Part shown: piece by piece, positions 22,501 to 34,079 of the stretch | Layout of the letters: each line of letters begins with the position of its first letter | Numbering within the stretch: position 1 is the stretch's first letter | Assembly (NCBI RefSeq): GCF_051020975.1 | Contig: NW_027478159.1 | Coordinates: 13,098,501 to 13,162,500, forward strand | Direction of reading: 5' to 3' | Source of the DNA: Osmia lignaria lignaria | Taxonomy: Eukaryota > Arthropoda > Insecta > Hymenoptera > Megachilidae | DNA: 64,000 bases | Notes under the pieces: generated by a model | Seen by the model: the letters and a program-made list of their open reading frames with translations, nothing else | Databases searched by the model: none | What the model was told of the DNA's origin: nothing | Made by a program: the position numbers and the translations under genes

Positions 22501-25390
22501 ATGCGTAGTTCTCGAGATATATCAAGATATTTAAAAGTTCCGAAGCCGCACCAACATAATAGAGATACAGAAACACCGTGGCCCCTTTCTTTGAGATAAC
22601 TCTGCACTATTGCGAGCTGCAAATGCCACTTCCAGCTTAGCTGTGCAGAAGAAGAACAACAAGAAGAAGAAATATCTCGAAATATGTCCGTCAGGCCCCT
22701 TCCCTTGAGATAAATCTGCAAATATCTCGGAAACGAAGAGAGCTATGGCAAAATGTTAAGAGACCTTTTTTGTAGAGAATTAAGTTTCCTACTTTTCATG
22801 TTCTATGATATTTTTTGATCAGATGCGTAGTTCTCGAGATATATCAAGATATTTAAAAGTTCCGAAGCTGCACCAACATAATAGAGATACAGAAACACCG
22901 TGGCCCCTTTCTTTGAGATAACTCTGCACTATTGCGAGCTGTAAATGCCACTTCCAGCTTAGCTGTGCAGAAGAAGAACAACAAGAAGAAGAAATATCTC
23001 GAAATATGTCCGTCAGGCCCCTTCCCTTGAGATAAATATGCAAATATCTCGGAAACGAAGCGAGCTATGGCAAAATGTTAAGAGACCTTTTTTGTAGAGA
23101 ATTAAGTTTCCTACTTTTTATGTTCTATGATATTTTTTGATCAGATGCGTAGTTCTCGAGATATATCAAGATATTTAAAAGTTCCGAAGCCGCACCAACA
23201 TAATAGAGATAGAGAAACACCGTGGCCCCTTTCTTTGAGATAACTCTGCACTATTGCGAGCTGCAAATGCCACTTCCAGCTTAGCTGTGCAGAAGAAGAA
23301 CAACAAGAAGAAGAAATATCTCGAAATATGTCCGTCAGGCCCCTTCCCTTGAGATAAATCTGCAAATATCTCGGAAACAAAGCCAGCTATGGCAAAATGT
23401 TAAGAGACCTTTTTTGTAGAGAATTATGTTTCCTACAATTTATGTTCTATGATATTTTTTGATCAGAAGCGTAGTTTTCGAGATATATCGAGATATTTAA
23501 AAGTTGCGAAGCCGCACCAACATAATAGAGATACAGAAACACCGTGGCCCCTTTCTTTGGCATAACTCTGCACTATTGCGAGCTGGAAATGCCACTTCCA
23601 GTTTAGCTGTGCACAAGAAGAACAACAAGAAGAAGAAAGATCTCGAAATATGTCCGTCAGGACCCTTCCCTTGAGATAAATCTGCAAATATCTCGGAAAC
23701 GAAGCGAGCTACGGCAAAACGTTAAGAGACCTTTTTTGTAGAGAATTACGTTTCCTACAATTTATGTTCTATGATATTTTTTGATCAGATGCGTAGTTCT
23801 TAAGATATATCAAGATATTTAAAAGTTCCGAAGCCGCACCAACATAATAGAGATAGAGAAACACCGTGGCCCGTTTCTTTGAGATAACTCTGCACTATTG
23901 CGAGCTGCAAATGCCACTTCCAGCTTAGCTGTGCAGAAGAAGAACAACAAGAAGAAGAAATATCTCGAAATATGTCCGTCAGGCCCCTTCCCTTGAGATA
24001 AATCTGCAAATATCTCGGAAACGAAGCGAGCTATGGCAAAATGTTAAGAGACCTTTTTTGTAGAGAATTATGTTTCCTACAATTTACGTTCTCTGATATT
24101 TTGTGATCAGAAGCGTAGTTTTCGAGATATTCGACATATTTAAAAGTTCCGAAGCCGCACCAACATAATAGAGATACAGAAACACCGTGGCCCCTTTCTT
24201 TGAGATAACTCTGCACTATTGCGACCTGCAAATGCCAGTTCCAGCTTAGCTGTGCAGAAGAGGAACAACAAGAAGAAGAAATATCTCGGAATATGCCCGT
24301 CAGGCCCCTTCCCTTGAGATAAATCTGCAAATATCTCGGAAACGAAGCGAGCTATGGCAAAATGTTAAGAGACCTTTTTCGTAGAGAATTAAGTTTCCTA
24401 CTTTTTATGTTCTATGATATTTTTTGATCAGATGCGCAGTTCTCGAGATATATCAAGATATTTAAAAGTTCCGAAGCCGCACCAACATAATAGAGATACA
24501 GAAATACCGTGGCCCCTTTCTTTGAGATAACTTTCCACTATTGCGAGCTGTAAATGCCACTTCCAGCTTAGCTGTGCAGAACAACAACAAGAAGAAGAAA
24601 TATCTCGAAATATGTCCGTCAGGCCCCTTCCCTTGAGATATATCTGCAAATATCTCGGAAACGAAGCGAGCTATGGCAAAATGTTGAGAGACCTTTTTTG
24701 TAGAGAATTATGTTTCCTACAATTTATGTTCTATGATATTTTTTGATCAGAAGCGTAGTTTTCGAGATATATCAAGATATTTAAAAGTTCCGAAGCCGCA
24801 CCAACATAATAGAGATACAGAAACACCGTGGCCCCTTTCTTTGGGATAACTCTGCACTATTGCGAGCTGGAAATGCCACTTCCAGTTTAGCTGTGCAGAA
24901 CAAGAACAACAAGAAGAAGAAATATCTCGAAATATGTACGTCAGGACCCTTCTCTTGAGATAAATCTGCAAATATCTCGGAAACGAAGCGAGCTATGGCA
25001 AAACGTTAAGAGACCTTTTTTGTAGAGAATTATGTTTCCTACAATTTATGTTCTATGATATTTTTTGATCAGATGCGTAGTTCTCGAGATATGTCAAGAT
25101 ATTTAAAAGCTTCGAAGCTGCACCAACATAATAGAGGTACAGAAACACCGTGGCCCCTTTCTTTGAGATAACTCTGCACTATTGCGAGCTGCAAATGCCA
25201 CTTCCAGCTTAGCTGTGCAGAAGAAGAACAACAAGAAGAAGAAATATTTCGAAATATGTCCGTCAGGCCCCTTCCCTTGAGATAAATCTGCAAATATCTC
25301 GGAAACGAAGCGAGCTATGGCAAAATGTTAAGAGACCTTTTTTGTAGAGAATTAAGTTTCCTACTTTTTATGTTCTATGATATTTTTTGA
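19600..25390. repeat. 18-monomer unit, copy 2 (5,791 bp)
   Basis: Second tandem copy of the 18-monomer unit. The marks listed for copy 1 appear at 23873, 24135 and 23379, exactly 5,791 bp on. The junction lies between about 19.57 and 19.68 kb: the preceding linker is the AATTAAG type of the 19278 monomer while the following monomer has the GTTGCGAAG and CTGGAAATG states of 13809. The copy ends where 25391 reads CACCGGGG instead of CACCGTGG (G at 25473 against T at 19682). Confidence 0.9.
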
Positions 25391-25712
25391 TCAGAAGCGT
25401 AGTTTTCGAGATATATCGAGATATTTAAAAGTTGCGAAGCCGCACCAACATAATAGAGATACAGAAACACCGGGGCCCCTTTCTTTGGGATAACTCTGCA
25501 CTATTGCGAGCTGCAAATGCCACTTCCAGCTTAGCTGTGCAGAAGAAGAACAACAAGAAGAAGAAATATCTCGAAATATGTCCGTCAGGCCCCTTCCCTT
25601 GAGATAAATCTGCAAATATCTCGGAAACGAAGCGAGCTATGGCAAAATGTTAAGAGACCTTTTTTGTAGAGAATTATGGTTCCTACAATTTATGTTCTAT
25701 GATATTTTTTGA
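25391..25712. repeat. CACCGGGG-class monomer closing the 18-monomer region
   Basis: This monomer is of the class at 8343, 10270, 12844, 15096 and 20887, with GTTGCGAAG and CACCGGGGCCCC. It follows the palindromic monomer at 25069 just as 10270 follows 9948. It therefore marks the ancestral neighbour that was displaced when the 5,791-bp duplication formed. Confidence 0.8.
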
Positions 25713-27322
25713 TCAGAAGCGTAGTTTTCGAGATATATCGAGATATTTAAAAGTTCCGAAGCCGCACCAACATAATAGAGATACAGAAACACCGTGGCCC
25801 CTTTCTTTGAGATAACTCTGCACGATTGCGAGCTGGAAATGCCACTTCCAGTTTAGCTGTGCAGAAGAACAACAACAAGAAGGAGAAATATCTCGAAATA
25901 TGTCCATCAGGACCCTTCCCTTGAGATAAATCTGCAAATATCTCGGAAACGAAGCGAGCTATGGCAAAATCTTAAGAGACCTTTTTTGTAGAGAATTATG
26001 TTTCCTACAATTTATGTTCTATGATATTTTTTGATCAGAAGCGTAGTTTTCGAGATATATCGAGATATTTAAAAGTTGCGAAGCCGCACCAACATAATAG
26101 AGATACAGAAACACCGTGGCCCCTTTCTTTGGGATAACTCTGCACTATTGCGAGCTGGAAATGCCACTTCCAGTTTAGCTGTGCACAAGAAGAACAACAA
26201 GAAGAAGAAATATCTCGAAATATGTCCGTCAGGACCCTTCCCTTGAGATAAATCTGCAAATATCTCGGAAACGAAGCGAGCTACGGCAAAACGTTAAGAG
26301 ACCTTTTTTGTAGAGAATTATGTTTCCTACAATTTATGTTCTATGATATTTTTTGATCAGATGCGTAGTTCTTGAGATATATCAAGATATTTAAAAGTTC
26401 CGAAGCCGCACCAACATAATAGAGATAGAGAAACACCGTGGCCCCTTTCTTTGAGATAACTCTGCACTATTGCGACCTGCAAATGCCAGTTCCAGCTTAG
26501 CTGTGCAGAAGAGGAACAACAAGAAGAAGAAATATCTCGGAATATGTCCGTCAGGCCCCTTCCCTTGAGATAAATCTGCAAATATCTCGGAAACGAAGCG
26601 AGCTATGGCAAAATGTTAAGAGACCTTTTTTGTAGAGAATTAAGTTTCCTACTTTTTATGTTCTATGATATTTTTTGATCAGATGCGTAGTTCTCGAGAT
26701 ATATCAAGATATTTAAAAGTTCCGAAGCCGCACCAACATAATAGAGATACAGAAACACCGTCGCCCCTTTCTTTGAGATAACTCTGCACTAGTGCGAGCT
26801 GCAAATGCCACTTCCAGCTTAGCTGTGCAGAAGAAGAACAACAAGAAGAAGAAATATCTCGAAATATGTCCGTCAGGCCCTTTCCCTTCAGATAAATCTG
26901 CAAATATCTCGGAAACGAAGCGAGCTATGGCAAAATGCTAAGAGACCTTTTTTGTAGAGAATTATGTTTCCTACAATTTATGTTCTATGATATTTTTTGA
27001 TCAGAAGCGTAGTTTTCGAGATATATCGAGATATTTAAAAGTTCCGAAGCCGCACCAACATAATAGAGATACAGAAACACCGTGGCCCCTTTCTTTGAGA
27101 TAACTCTGCACTAGTGCGAGCCGCAAATGCCACTTCCAGCTTAGCTGTGCAGAAGAAGGACAACAAGAAGAAGAAATATCTCGAAATATGTCCGTCAGGC
27201 CCCTTCCCTTGAGATAAATCTGCAAATATCTCGGAAACGAAGCGAGCTATGGCAAAATGTTAAGAGACCTTTTTTGTAGAGAATTATGGTTCCTACAATT
27301 TATGTTCTATGATATTTTTTGA
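25713..27322. repeat. 5-monomer unit, copy 1 (1,610 bp)
   Basis: Monomers 25713 (CACGATTGCG, GAACAACAACAAGAAGGAG and AAAATCTTAAG), 26035 (GTTGCGAAG, GTGCACAAG), 26357 (TTCTTGAGATATATC with GCGACCTG), 26679 (the hybrid also seen at 3517) and 27001 (AAGGACAACAAG). The first three recur at an offset of 1,610 bp and the last two at 2,254 bp. Confidence 0.85.
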
Positions 27323-29576
27323 TCAGAAGCGTAGTTTTCGAGATATATCGAGATATTTAAAAGTTCCGAAGCCGCACCAACATAATAGAGATACAGAAAC
27401 ACCGTGGCCCCTTTCTTTGAGATAACTCTGCACGATTGCGAGCTGGAAATGCCACTTCCAGTTTAGCTGTGCAGAAGAACAACAACAAGAAGGAGAAATA
27501 TCTCGAAATATGTCCATCAGGACCCTTCCCTTGAGATAAATCTGCAAATATCTCGGAAACGAAGCGAGCTATGGCAAAATCTTAAGAGACCTTTTTTGTA
27601 GAGAATTATGTTTCCTACAATTTATGTTCTATGATATTTTTTGATCAGAAGCGTAGTTTTCGAGATATATCGAGATATTTAAAAGTTGCGAAGCCGCACC
27701 AACATAATAGAGATACAGAAACACCGTGGCCCCTTTCTTTGGGATAACTCTGCACTATTGCGAGCTGGAAATGCCACTTCCAGTTTAGCTGTGCACAAGA
27801 AGAACAACAAGAAGAAGAAATATCTCGAAATATGTCCGTCAGGACCCTTCCCTTGAGATAAATCTGCAAATATCTCGGAAACGAAGCGAGCTACGGCAAA
27901 ACGTTAAGAGACCTTTTTTGTAGAGAATTATGTTTCCTACAATTTATGTTCTATGATATTTTTTGATCAGATGCGTAGTTCTTGAGATATATCAAGATAT
28001 TTAAAAGTTCCGAAGCCGCACCAACATAATAGAGATAGAGAAACACCGTGGCCCCTTTCTTTGAGATAACTCTGCACTATTGCGACCTGCAAATGCCAGT
28101 TCCAGCTTAGCTGTGCAGAAGAGGAACAACAAGAAGAAGAAATATCTCGGAATATGTCCGTCAGGCCCCTTCCCTTGAGATAAATCTGCAAATATCTCGG
28201 AAACGAAGCGAGCTATGGCAAAATGTTAAGAGACCTTTTTTGTAGAGAATTAAGTTTCCTACTTTTTATGTTCTATGATATTTTTTGATCAGAAGCGTAG
28301 TTTTCGAGATATATCGAGATATTTAAAAGTTGCGAAGCCGCACCAACATAATAGAGATACAGAAACACCGTGGCCCCTTTCTTTGGGATAACTCTGCACT
28401 ATTGCGAGCTGGAAATGCCACTTCCAGTTTAGCTGTGCACAAGAAGAACAACAAGAAGAAGAAATATCTCGAAATATGTCCGTCAGGACCCTTCCCTTGA
28501 GATAAATCTGCAAATATCTCGGAAACGAAGCGAGCTACGGCAAAACGTTAAGAGACCTTTTTTGTAGAGAATTATGTTTCCTACAATTTATGTTCTATGA
28601 TATTTTTTGATCAGATGCGTAGTTCTTGAGATATATCAAGATATTTAAAAGTTCCGAAGCCGCACCAACATAATAGAGATAGAGAAACACCGTGGCCCCT
28701 TTCTTTGAGATAACTCTGCACTATTGCGACCTGCAAATGCCAGTTCCAGCTTAGCTGTGCATAAGAGGAACAACAAGAAGAAGAAATATCTCGGAATATG
28801 TCCGTCAGGCCCCTTCCCTTGAGATAAATCTGCAAATATCTCGGAAACGAAGCGAGCTATGGCAAAATGTTGAGAGACCTTTTTTGTAGAGAATTAAGTT
28901 TCCTACTTTTTATGTTCTATGATATTTTTTGATCAGATGCGTAGTTCTCGAGATATATCAAGATATTTAAAAGTTCCGAAGCCGCACCAACATAATAGAG
29001 ATACAGAAACACCGTCGCCCCTTTCTTTGAGATAACTCTGCACTAGTGCGAGCTGCAAATGCCACTTCCAGCTTAGCTGTGCAGAAGAAGAACAACAAGA
29101 AGAAGAAATATCTCGAAATATGTCCGTCAGGCCCTTTCCCTTCAGATAAATCTGCAAATATCTCGGAAACGAAGCGAGCTATGGCAAAATGCTAAGAGAC
29201 CTTTTTTGTAGAGAATTATGTTTCCTACAATTTATGTTCTATGATATTTTTTGATCAGAAGCGTAGTTTTCGAGATATATCGAGATATTTAAAAGTTCCG
29301 AAGCCGCACCAACATAATAGAGATACAGAAACACCGTGGCCCCTTTCTTTGAGATAACTCTGCACTAGTGCGAGCCGCAAATGCCACTTCCAGCTTAGCT
29401 GTGCAGAAGAAGGACAACAAGAAGAAGAAATATCTCGAAATATGTCCGTCAGGCCCCTTCCCTTGAGATAAATCTGCAAATATCTCGGAAACGAAGCGAG
29501 CTATGGCAAAATGTTAACAGACCTTTTTTGTAGAGAATTAAGTTTCCTACTTTTTATGTTCTATGATATTTTTTGA
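27323..29576. repeat. Same unit, copy 2, enlarged to 7 monomers (2,254 bp)
   Basis: Monomers 27323, 27645 and 27967 match copy 1, followed by two extra monomers at 28289 and 28611, then 28933 and 29255, which match 26679 and 27001. The extra pair is a further duplication of 27645-28288 at 644 bp. 28611 has private GCATAAGAGG near 28760 and GTTGAGAG near 28870. 29255 reads GTTAACAG where 27001 reads GTTAAGAG. Confidence 0.85.
28289..28932. repeat. Extra 2-monomer insertion (644 bp)
   Basis: This pair repeats 27645-28288 immediately downstream: a GTTGCGAAG/GTGCACAAG monomer, then a TTCTTGAG/GCGACCTG monomer. Its absence from the copy at 25713 shows that it arose after the 5-monomer duplication, or was lost from copy 1. 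Confidence 0.8.
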
Positions 29577-30220
29577 TCAGATGCGTAGTTCTCGAGATAT
29601 ATCAAGATATTTAAAAGTTCCGAAGCCGCACCAACATAATAGAGATACAGAAACACCGTGGCCCCTTTCTTTGAGATAACTCTGCACTAGTGCGCGCCGC
29701 AAATGCCACTTCCAGCTTAGCTGTGCAGAAGAAGAACAACAAGAAGAAGAAATATCTCGAAATATGTCCGTCAGGCCCCTTCCCTTGAGATAAATCTGCA
29801 AATATCTCGGAAACGAAGCGAGCTATGGCAAAATGTTAAGAGACCTTTTTTGTAGAGAATTAAGTTTCCTATTTTTTATGTTCTATGATATTTTTTGATC
29901 AGAAGCGTAGTTTTCGAGATATATCGAGATATTTGAAAGTTGCGAAGCCGCACCAACATAATAGAGATACAGAAACACCGTGGCCCCTTTCTTTGGGATA
30001 ACTCTGCACTATTGCGAGCTGGAAATGCCACTTCCAGTTTAGCTGTGCAGAAGAGGAACAACAAGAAGAAGAAATATCTCGAAATATGTCCGTCAGGACC
30101 CTTCCCTTGAGATAAATCTGCAAATATCTCGGAAACGAAGCGAGCTACGGCAAAACGTTAAGAGACCTTTTTTGTAGAGAATTATGTTTCCTACAATTTA
30201 TGTTCTATGATATTTTTTGA
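29577..30220. repeat. Two monomers inserted relative to the 3.5-5.8 kb block
   Basis: 29577 has CACTAGTGCGCGCCGC, a combination I see nowhere else. 29899 has ATTTGAAAGTTGCGAAG, GAGGAAC and GAGCTACGGCAAAACG. Together they account for the 644-bp change of offset between the pair 3839/29255 (25,416 bp) and the pair 4161/30221 (26,060 bp). Confidence 0.75.
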
Positions 30221-31830
30221 TCAGATGCGTAGTTCTCGAGATATATCAAGATATTTAAAAGTTCCGAAGCCGCACCAACATAATAGAGATAGAGAAACAC
30301 CGTGGCCCCTTTCTTTGAGATAACTCTGCACTATTGCTAGCTGCAAATGCCACTTCCAGCTTAGCTGTGCAGAAGAAGAACAACAAGAAGAAGAAATATC
30401 TCGAAATATGTCCGTCAGGCCCCTTCCCTTGAGATAAATCTGCAAATATCTCGGAAACGAAGCGAGCTATGGCAAAATGTTAAGAGACCTTTTTTCTAGA
30501 GAATTATGTTTCCTACAATTTACGTTCTCTGATATTTTTTGATCAGAAGCGTAGTTTTCGAGATATATCGAGATATTTAAAACTTCCGAAGCCGCACCAA
30601 CATAATAGAGATACAGAAACACCGTGGCCCCTTTCTTTGAGATAACTCTGCACTATTGCGACCTGCAAATGCCAGTTCCAGCTTAGCTGTGCAGAAGAGG
30701 AACAACAAGAAGAAGAAATATCTCGGAATATGTCCGTCAGGCCCCTTCCCTTGAGCTAAATCTGCAAATATCTCGGAAACGATGCCAGCTATGGGAAAAT
30801 GTTAAGAGACCTTTTTTGTAGAGAATTAAGTTTCCTACTTTTTATGTTCTATGATATTTTTTGATCAGATGCGTAGTTCTCGAAGTATATCAAGATATTT
30901 AAAAGTTCCGAAGCCGCACCAACATAATAGAGATACAGAAACAACGTGGCCCCTTTCTTTGAGATAACTCTGCACTATTGCGCGCTGCAAATGCCACTTC
31001 CAGCTTAGCTGTGCAGAAGAAGAACAACAAGAAGAAGAAATATCTCGAAATATGTCCGTCAGGCCCCTTCCCTTGAGATAAATCTGCAAATATCTCGGAA
31101 ACGAAGCGAGCTATGGCAAAATGTTAAGAGACCTTTTTTGTAGAGAATTAAGTTTCCTACTTTTTATGTTCTATGATATTTTTCGATCAGAGGCGTAGTT
31201 CTCGAGATATATCAAGATATTTAAAAGTTCCGAAGCCGCACCAACATAATGGAGATACAGAAACACCGTGGCCCCTTTCTTTGAGATAACTCTGCACGAT
31301 TGCGTGCTGGAAATGCCACTTCCAGTTTAGCTGTGCAGAAGAAGAACAACAAGAAGAAGAAATATCTCGAAATATGTCCATCAGGACCCTTCCCTTGAGA
31401 TAAATCTGCAAATATCTCGGAAACGAAGCGAGCTATGGCAAAATGTTAAGAGACCTCTTTTGTAGAGAATTATGGTTCCTACAATTTATGTTCTATGATA
31501 TTTTTTGATCAGAAGCGTAGTTCTCGAGATATATCAAGATATTTAAAAGTTCCGAAGCCGCACCAACATAATAGAGATACAGAAACACCATGGCCCCTTT
31601 CTTTGAGATAACTCTGCACTATTGCGAGCTGCAAATGCCACTTCCAGCTTAGCTGTGCAGAGGAAGAACAACAAGAAGAAGAAATATCTCGAAATATGTC
31701 CGTCAGGCCCCTTCCCTTGAGATAAATCTGCAAATATCTCGGAAACGAAGCGAGCTATGGCAAAATGTTAAGAGACCTTTTTTGTAGAGAATTAAGTTTC
31801 CTACTTTTTATGTTCTATGATATTTTTTGA
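30221..31830. repeat. Distant copy of the 4161-5770 block (1,610 bp)
   Basis: Five monomers match 4161-5770 at 26,060 bp, with shared CTCGAAGTATATC, TTTTTCGATCAGAGGCG, GAGCTAAATC/GATGCCAGC and ACCATGGCC. At the differing sites this copy usually holds the common state (AACATAATAG, AGGCGTAGTT, CTTGAGAT), so the private changes lie mostly in the left copy. Confidence 0.85.
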
Positions 31831-34079
31831 TCAGATGCGCAGTTCTCGAGATATATCAAGATATTTAAAAGTTCCGAAGCCGCACCAACATAATAGAGAT
31901 ACAGAAACACCGTGGCCCCTTTCTTTGAGATAACTTTCCACTATTGCGAGCTGTAAATGCCACTTCCAGCTTAGCTGTGCAGAAGAAGAACAACAAGAAG
32001 AAGAAATATCTCGAAATATGTCCGTCAGGCCCCTTCCCTTGAGATATATCTGCAAATATCTCGGAAAGGAAGCGAGCTATGGCAAAATGTTAAGAGACCT
32101 TTTTTGTAGAGAATTATGTTTTCTACAATTTATGTTCTATGATAGTTTTTGATCAGAAGCGTAGTTTTCGAGATATATCAAGATATTTAAAAGTTCCGAA
32201 GCCGCACCAACATAATAGAGATACAGAAACACCGTGGCCCCTTTCTTTGGGATAACTCTGCACTATTGCGAGCTGGAAATGCCACTTCCAGTTTAGCTGT
32301 GCAGAACAAGAACAACAAGAAGAAGAAATATCTCGAAATATGTACGTCAGGACCCTTCCCTTGAGATAAATCTGCAAATATCTCGGAAACGAAGCGAGCT
32401 ATGGCAAAACGTTAAGAGACCTTTTTTGTAGAGAATTATGTTTCCTACAATTTATGTTCTATGATATTTTTTGATCAGATGCGTAGTTCTCGAGATATGT
32501 CAAGATATTTAAAAGCTTCGAAGCTGCACCAACATAATAGAGGTACAGAAACACCGTGGCCCCTTTCTTTGAGATAACTCTGCACTATTGCGAGCTGCAA
32601 ATGCCACTTCCAGCTTAGCTGTGCAGAAGAAGAACAACAAGAAGAAGAAATATCTCGAAATATGTCCGTCAGGCCCCTTCCCTTGAGATAAATCTGCAAA
32701 TATCTCGGAAACGAAGCGAGCTATGGCAAAATGTTAAGAGACCTTTTTTGTAGAGAATTATGTTTCCTACAATTTACGTTCTCTGATATTTTGTGATCAG
32801 AAGCGTAGTTTTCGAGATATTCGAGATATTTAAAAGTTCCGAAGCCGCACCAACATAATAGAGATACAGAAACACCGTGGCCCCTTTCTTTGAGATAACT
32901 CTGCACTATTGCGACCTGCAAATGCCAGTTCCAGCTTAGCTGTGCAGAAGAGGAACAACAAGAAGAAGAAATATCTCGGAATATGCCCGTCAGGCCCCTT
33001 CCCTTGAGATAAATCTGCAAATATCTCGGAAACGAAGCGAGCTATGGCAAAATGTTAAGAGACCTTTTCGTAGAGAATTAAGTTTCCTACTTTTTATGTT
33101 CTATGATATTTTTTGATCAGATGCGCAGTTCTCGAGATATATCAAGATATTTAAAAGTTCCGAAGCCGCACCAACATAATAGAGATACAGAAATACCGTG
33201 GCCCCTTTCTTTGAGATAACTTTCCACTATTGCGAGCTGTAAATGCCACTTCCAGCTTAGCTGTGCAGAACAACAACAAGAAGAAGAAATATCTCGAAAT
33301 ATGTCCGTCAGGCCCCTTCCCTTGAGATATATCTGCAAATATCTCGGAAACGAAGCGAGCTATGGCAAAATGTTGAGAGACCTTTTTTGTAGAGAATTAT
33401 GTTTCCTACAATTTATGTTCTATGATATTTTTTGATCAGAAGCGTAGTTTTCGAGATATATCAAGATATTTAAAAGTTCCGAAGCCGCACCAACATAATA
33501 GAGATACAAAAACACCGTGGCCCCTTTCTTTGGGATAACTCTGCACTATTGCGAGCTGGAAATGCCACTTCCAGTTTAGCTGTGCAGAACAAGAACAACA
33601 AGAAGAAGAAATATCTCGAAATATGTACGTCAGGACCCTTCTCTTGAGATAAATCTGCAAATATCTCGGAAACGAAGCGAGCTATGGCAAAACGTTAAGA
33701 GACCTTTTTTGTAGAGAATTATGTTTCCTACAATTTATGTTCTATGATATTTTTTGATCAGATGCGTAGTTCTCGAGATATGTCAAGATATTTAAAAGCT
33801 TCGAAGCTGCACCAACATAATAGAGGTACAGAAACACCGTGGCCCCTTTCTTTGAGATAACTCTGCACTATTGCGAGCTGCAAATGCCACTTCCAGCTTA
33901 GCTGTGCAGAAGAAGAACAACAAGAAGAAGAAATATTTCGAAATATGTCCGTCAGGCCCCTTCCCTTGAGATAAATCTGCAAATATCTCGGAAACGAAGC
34001 GAGCTATGGCAAAATGTTAAGAGACCTTTTTTGTAGAGAATTATGTTTCCTACAATTTATGTTCTATGATATTTTTTGA
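31831..34079. repeat. Relatives of the 1,927-bp module, 7 monomers
   Basis: Order: 31831 (ACTTTCCAC class without the triplet deletion), 32153 (ATGTACGTC), 32475 (AGCTTCGAAGCT, but AAATATCTCG), 32797 (GATATTCGAGAT and a second 1-bp deletion in CCTTTTCGTAG, hence 320 bp), 33117 (319 bp, triplet deletion), 33436 (ATACAAAAACACC private) and 33758 (palindromic class with AAATATTTCG). The run 32797-33758 has the same order as 7059-8021 and 18316-19278. 31831 and 32153 look like less derived forms of 7380 and 7699. Confidence 0.8.
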
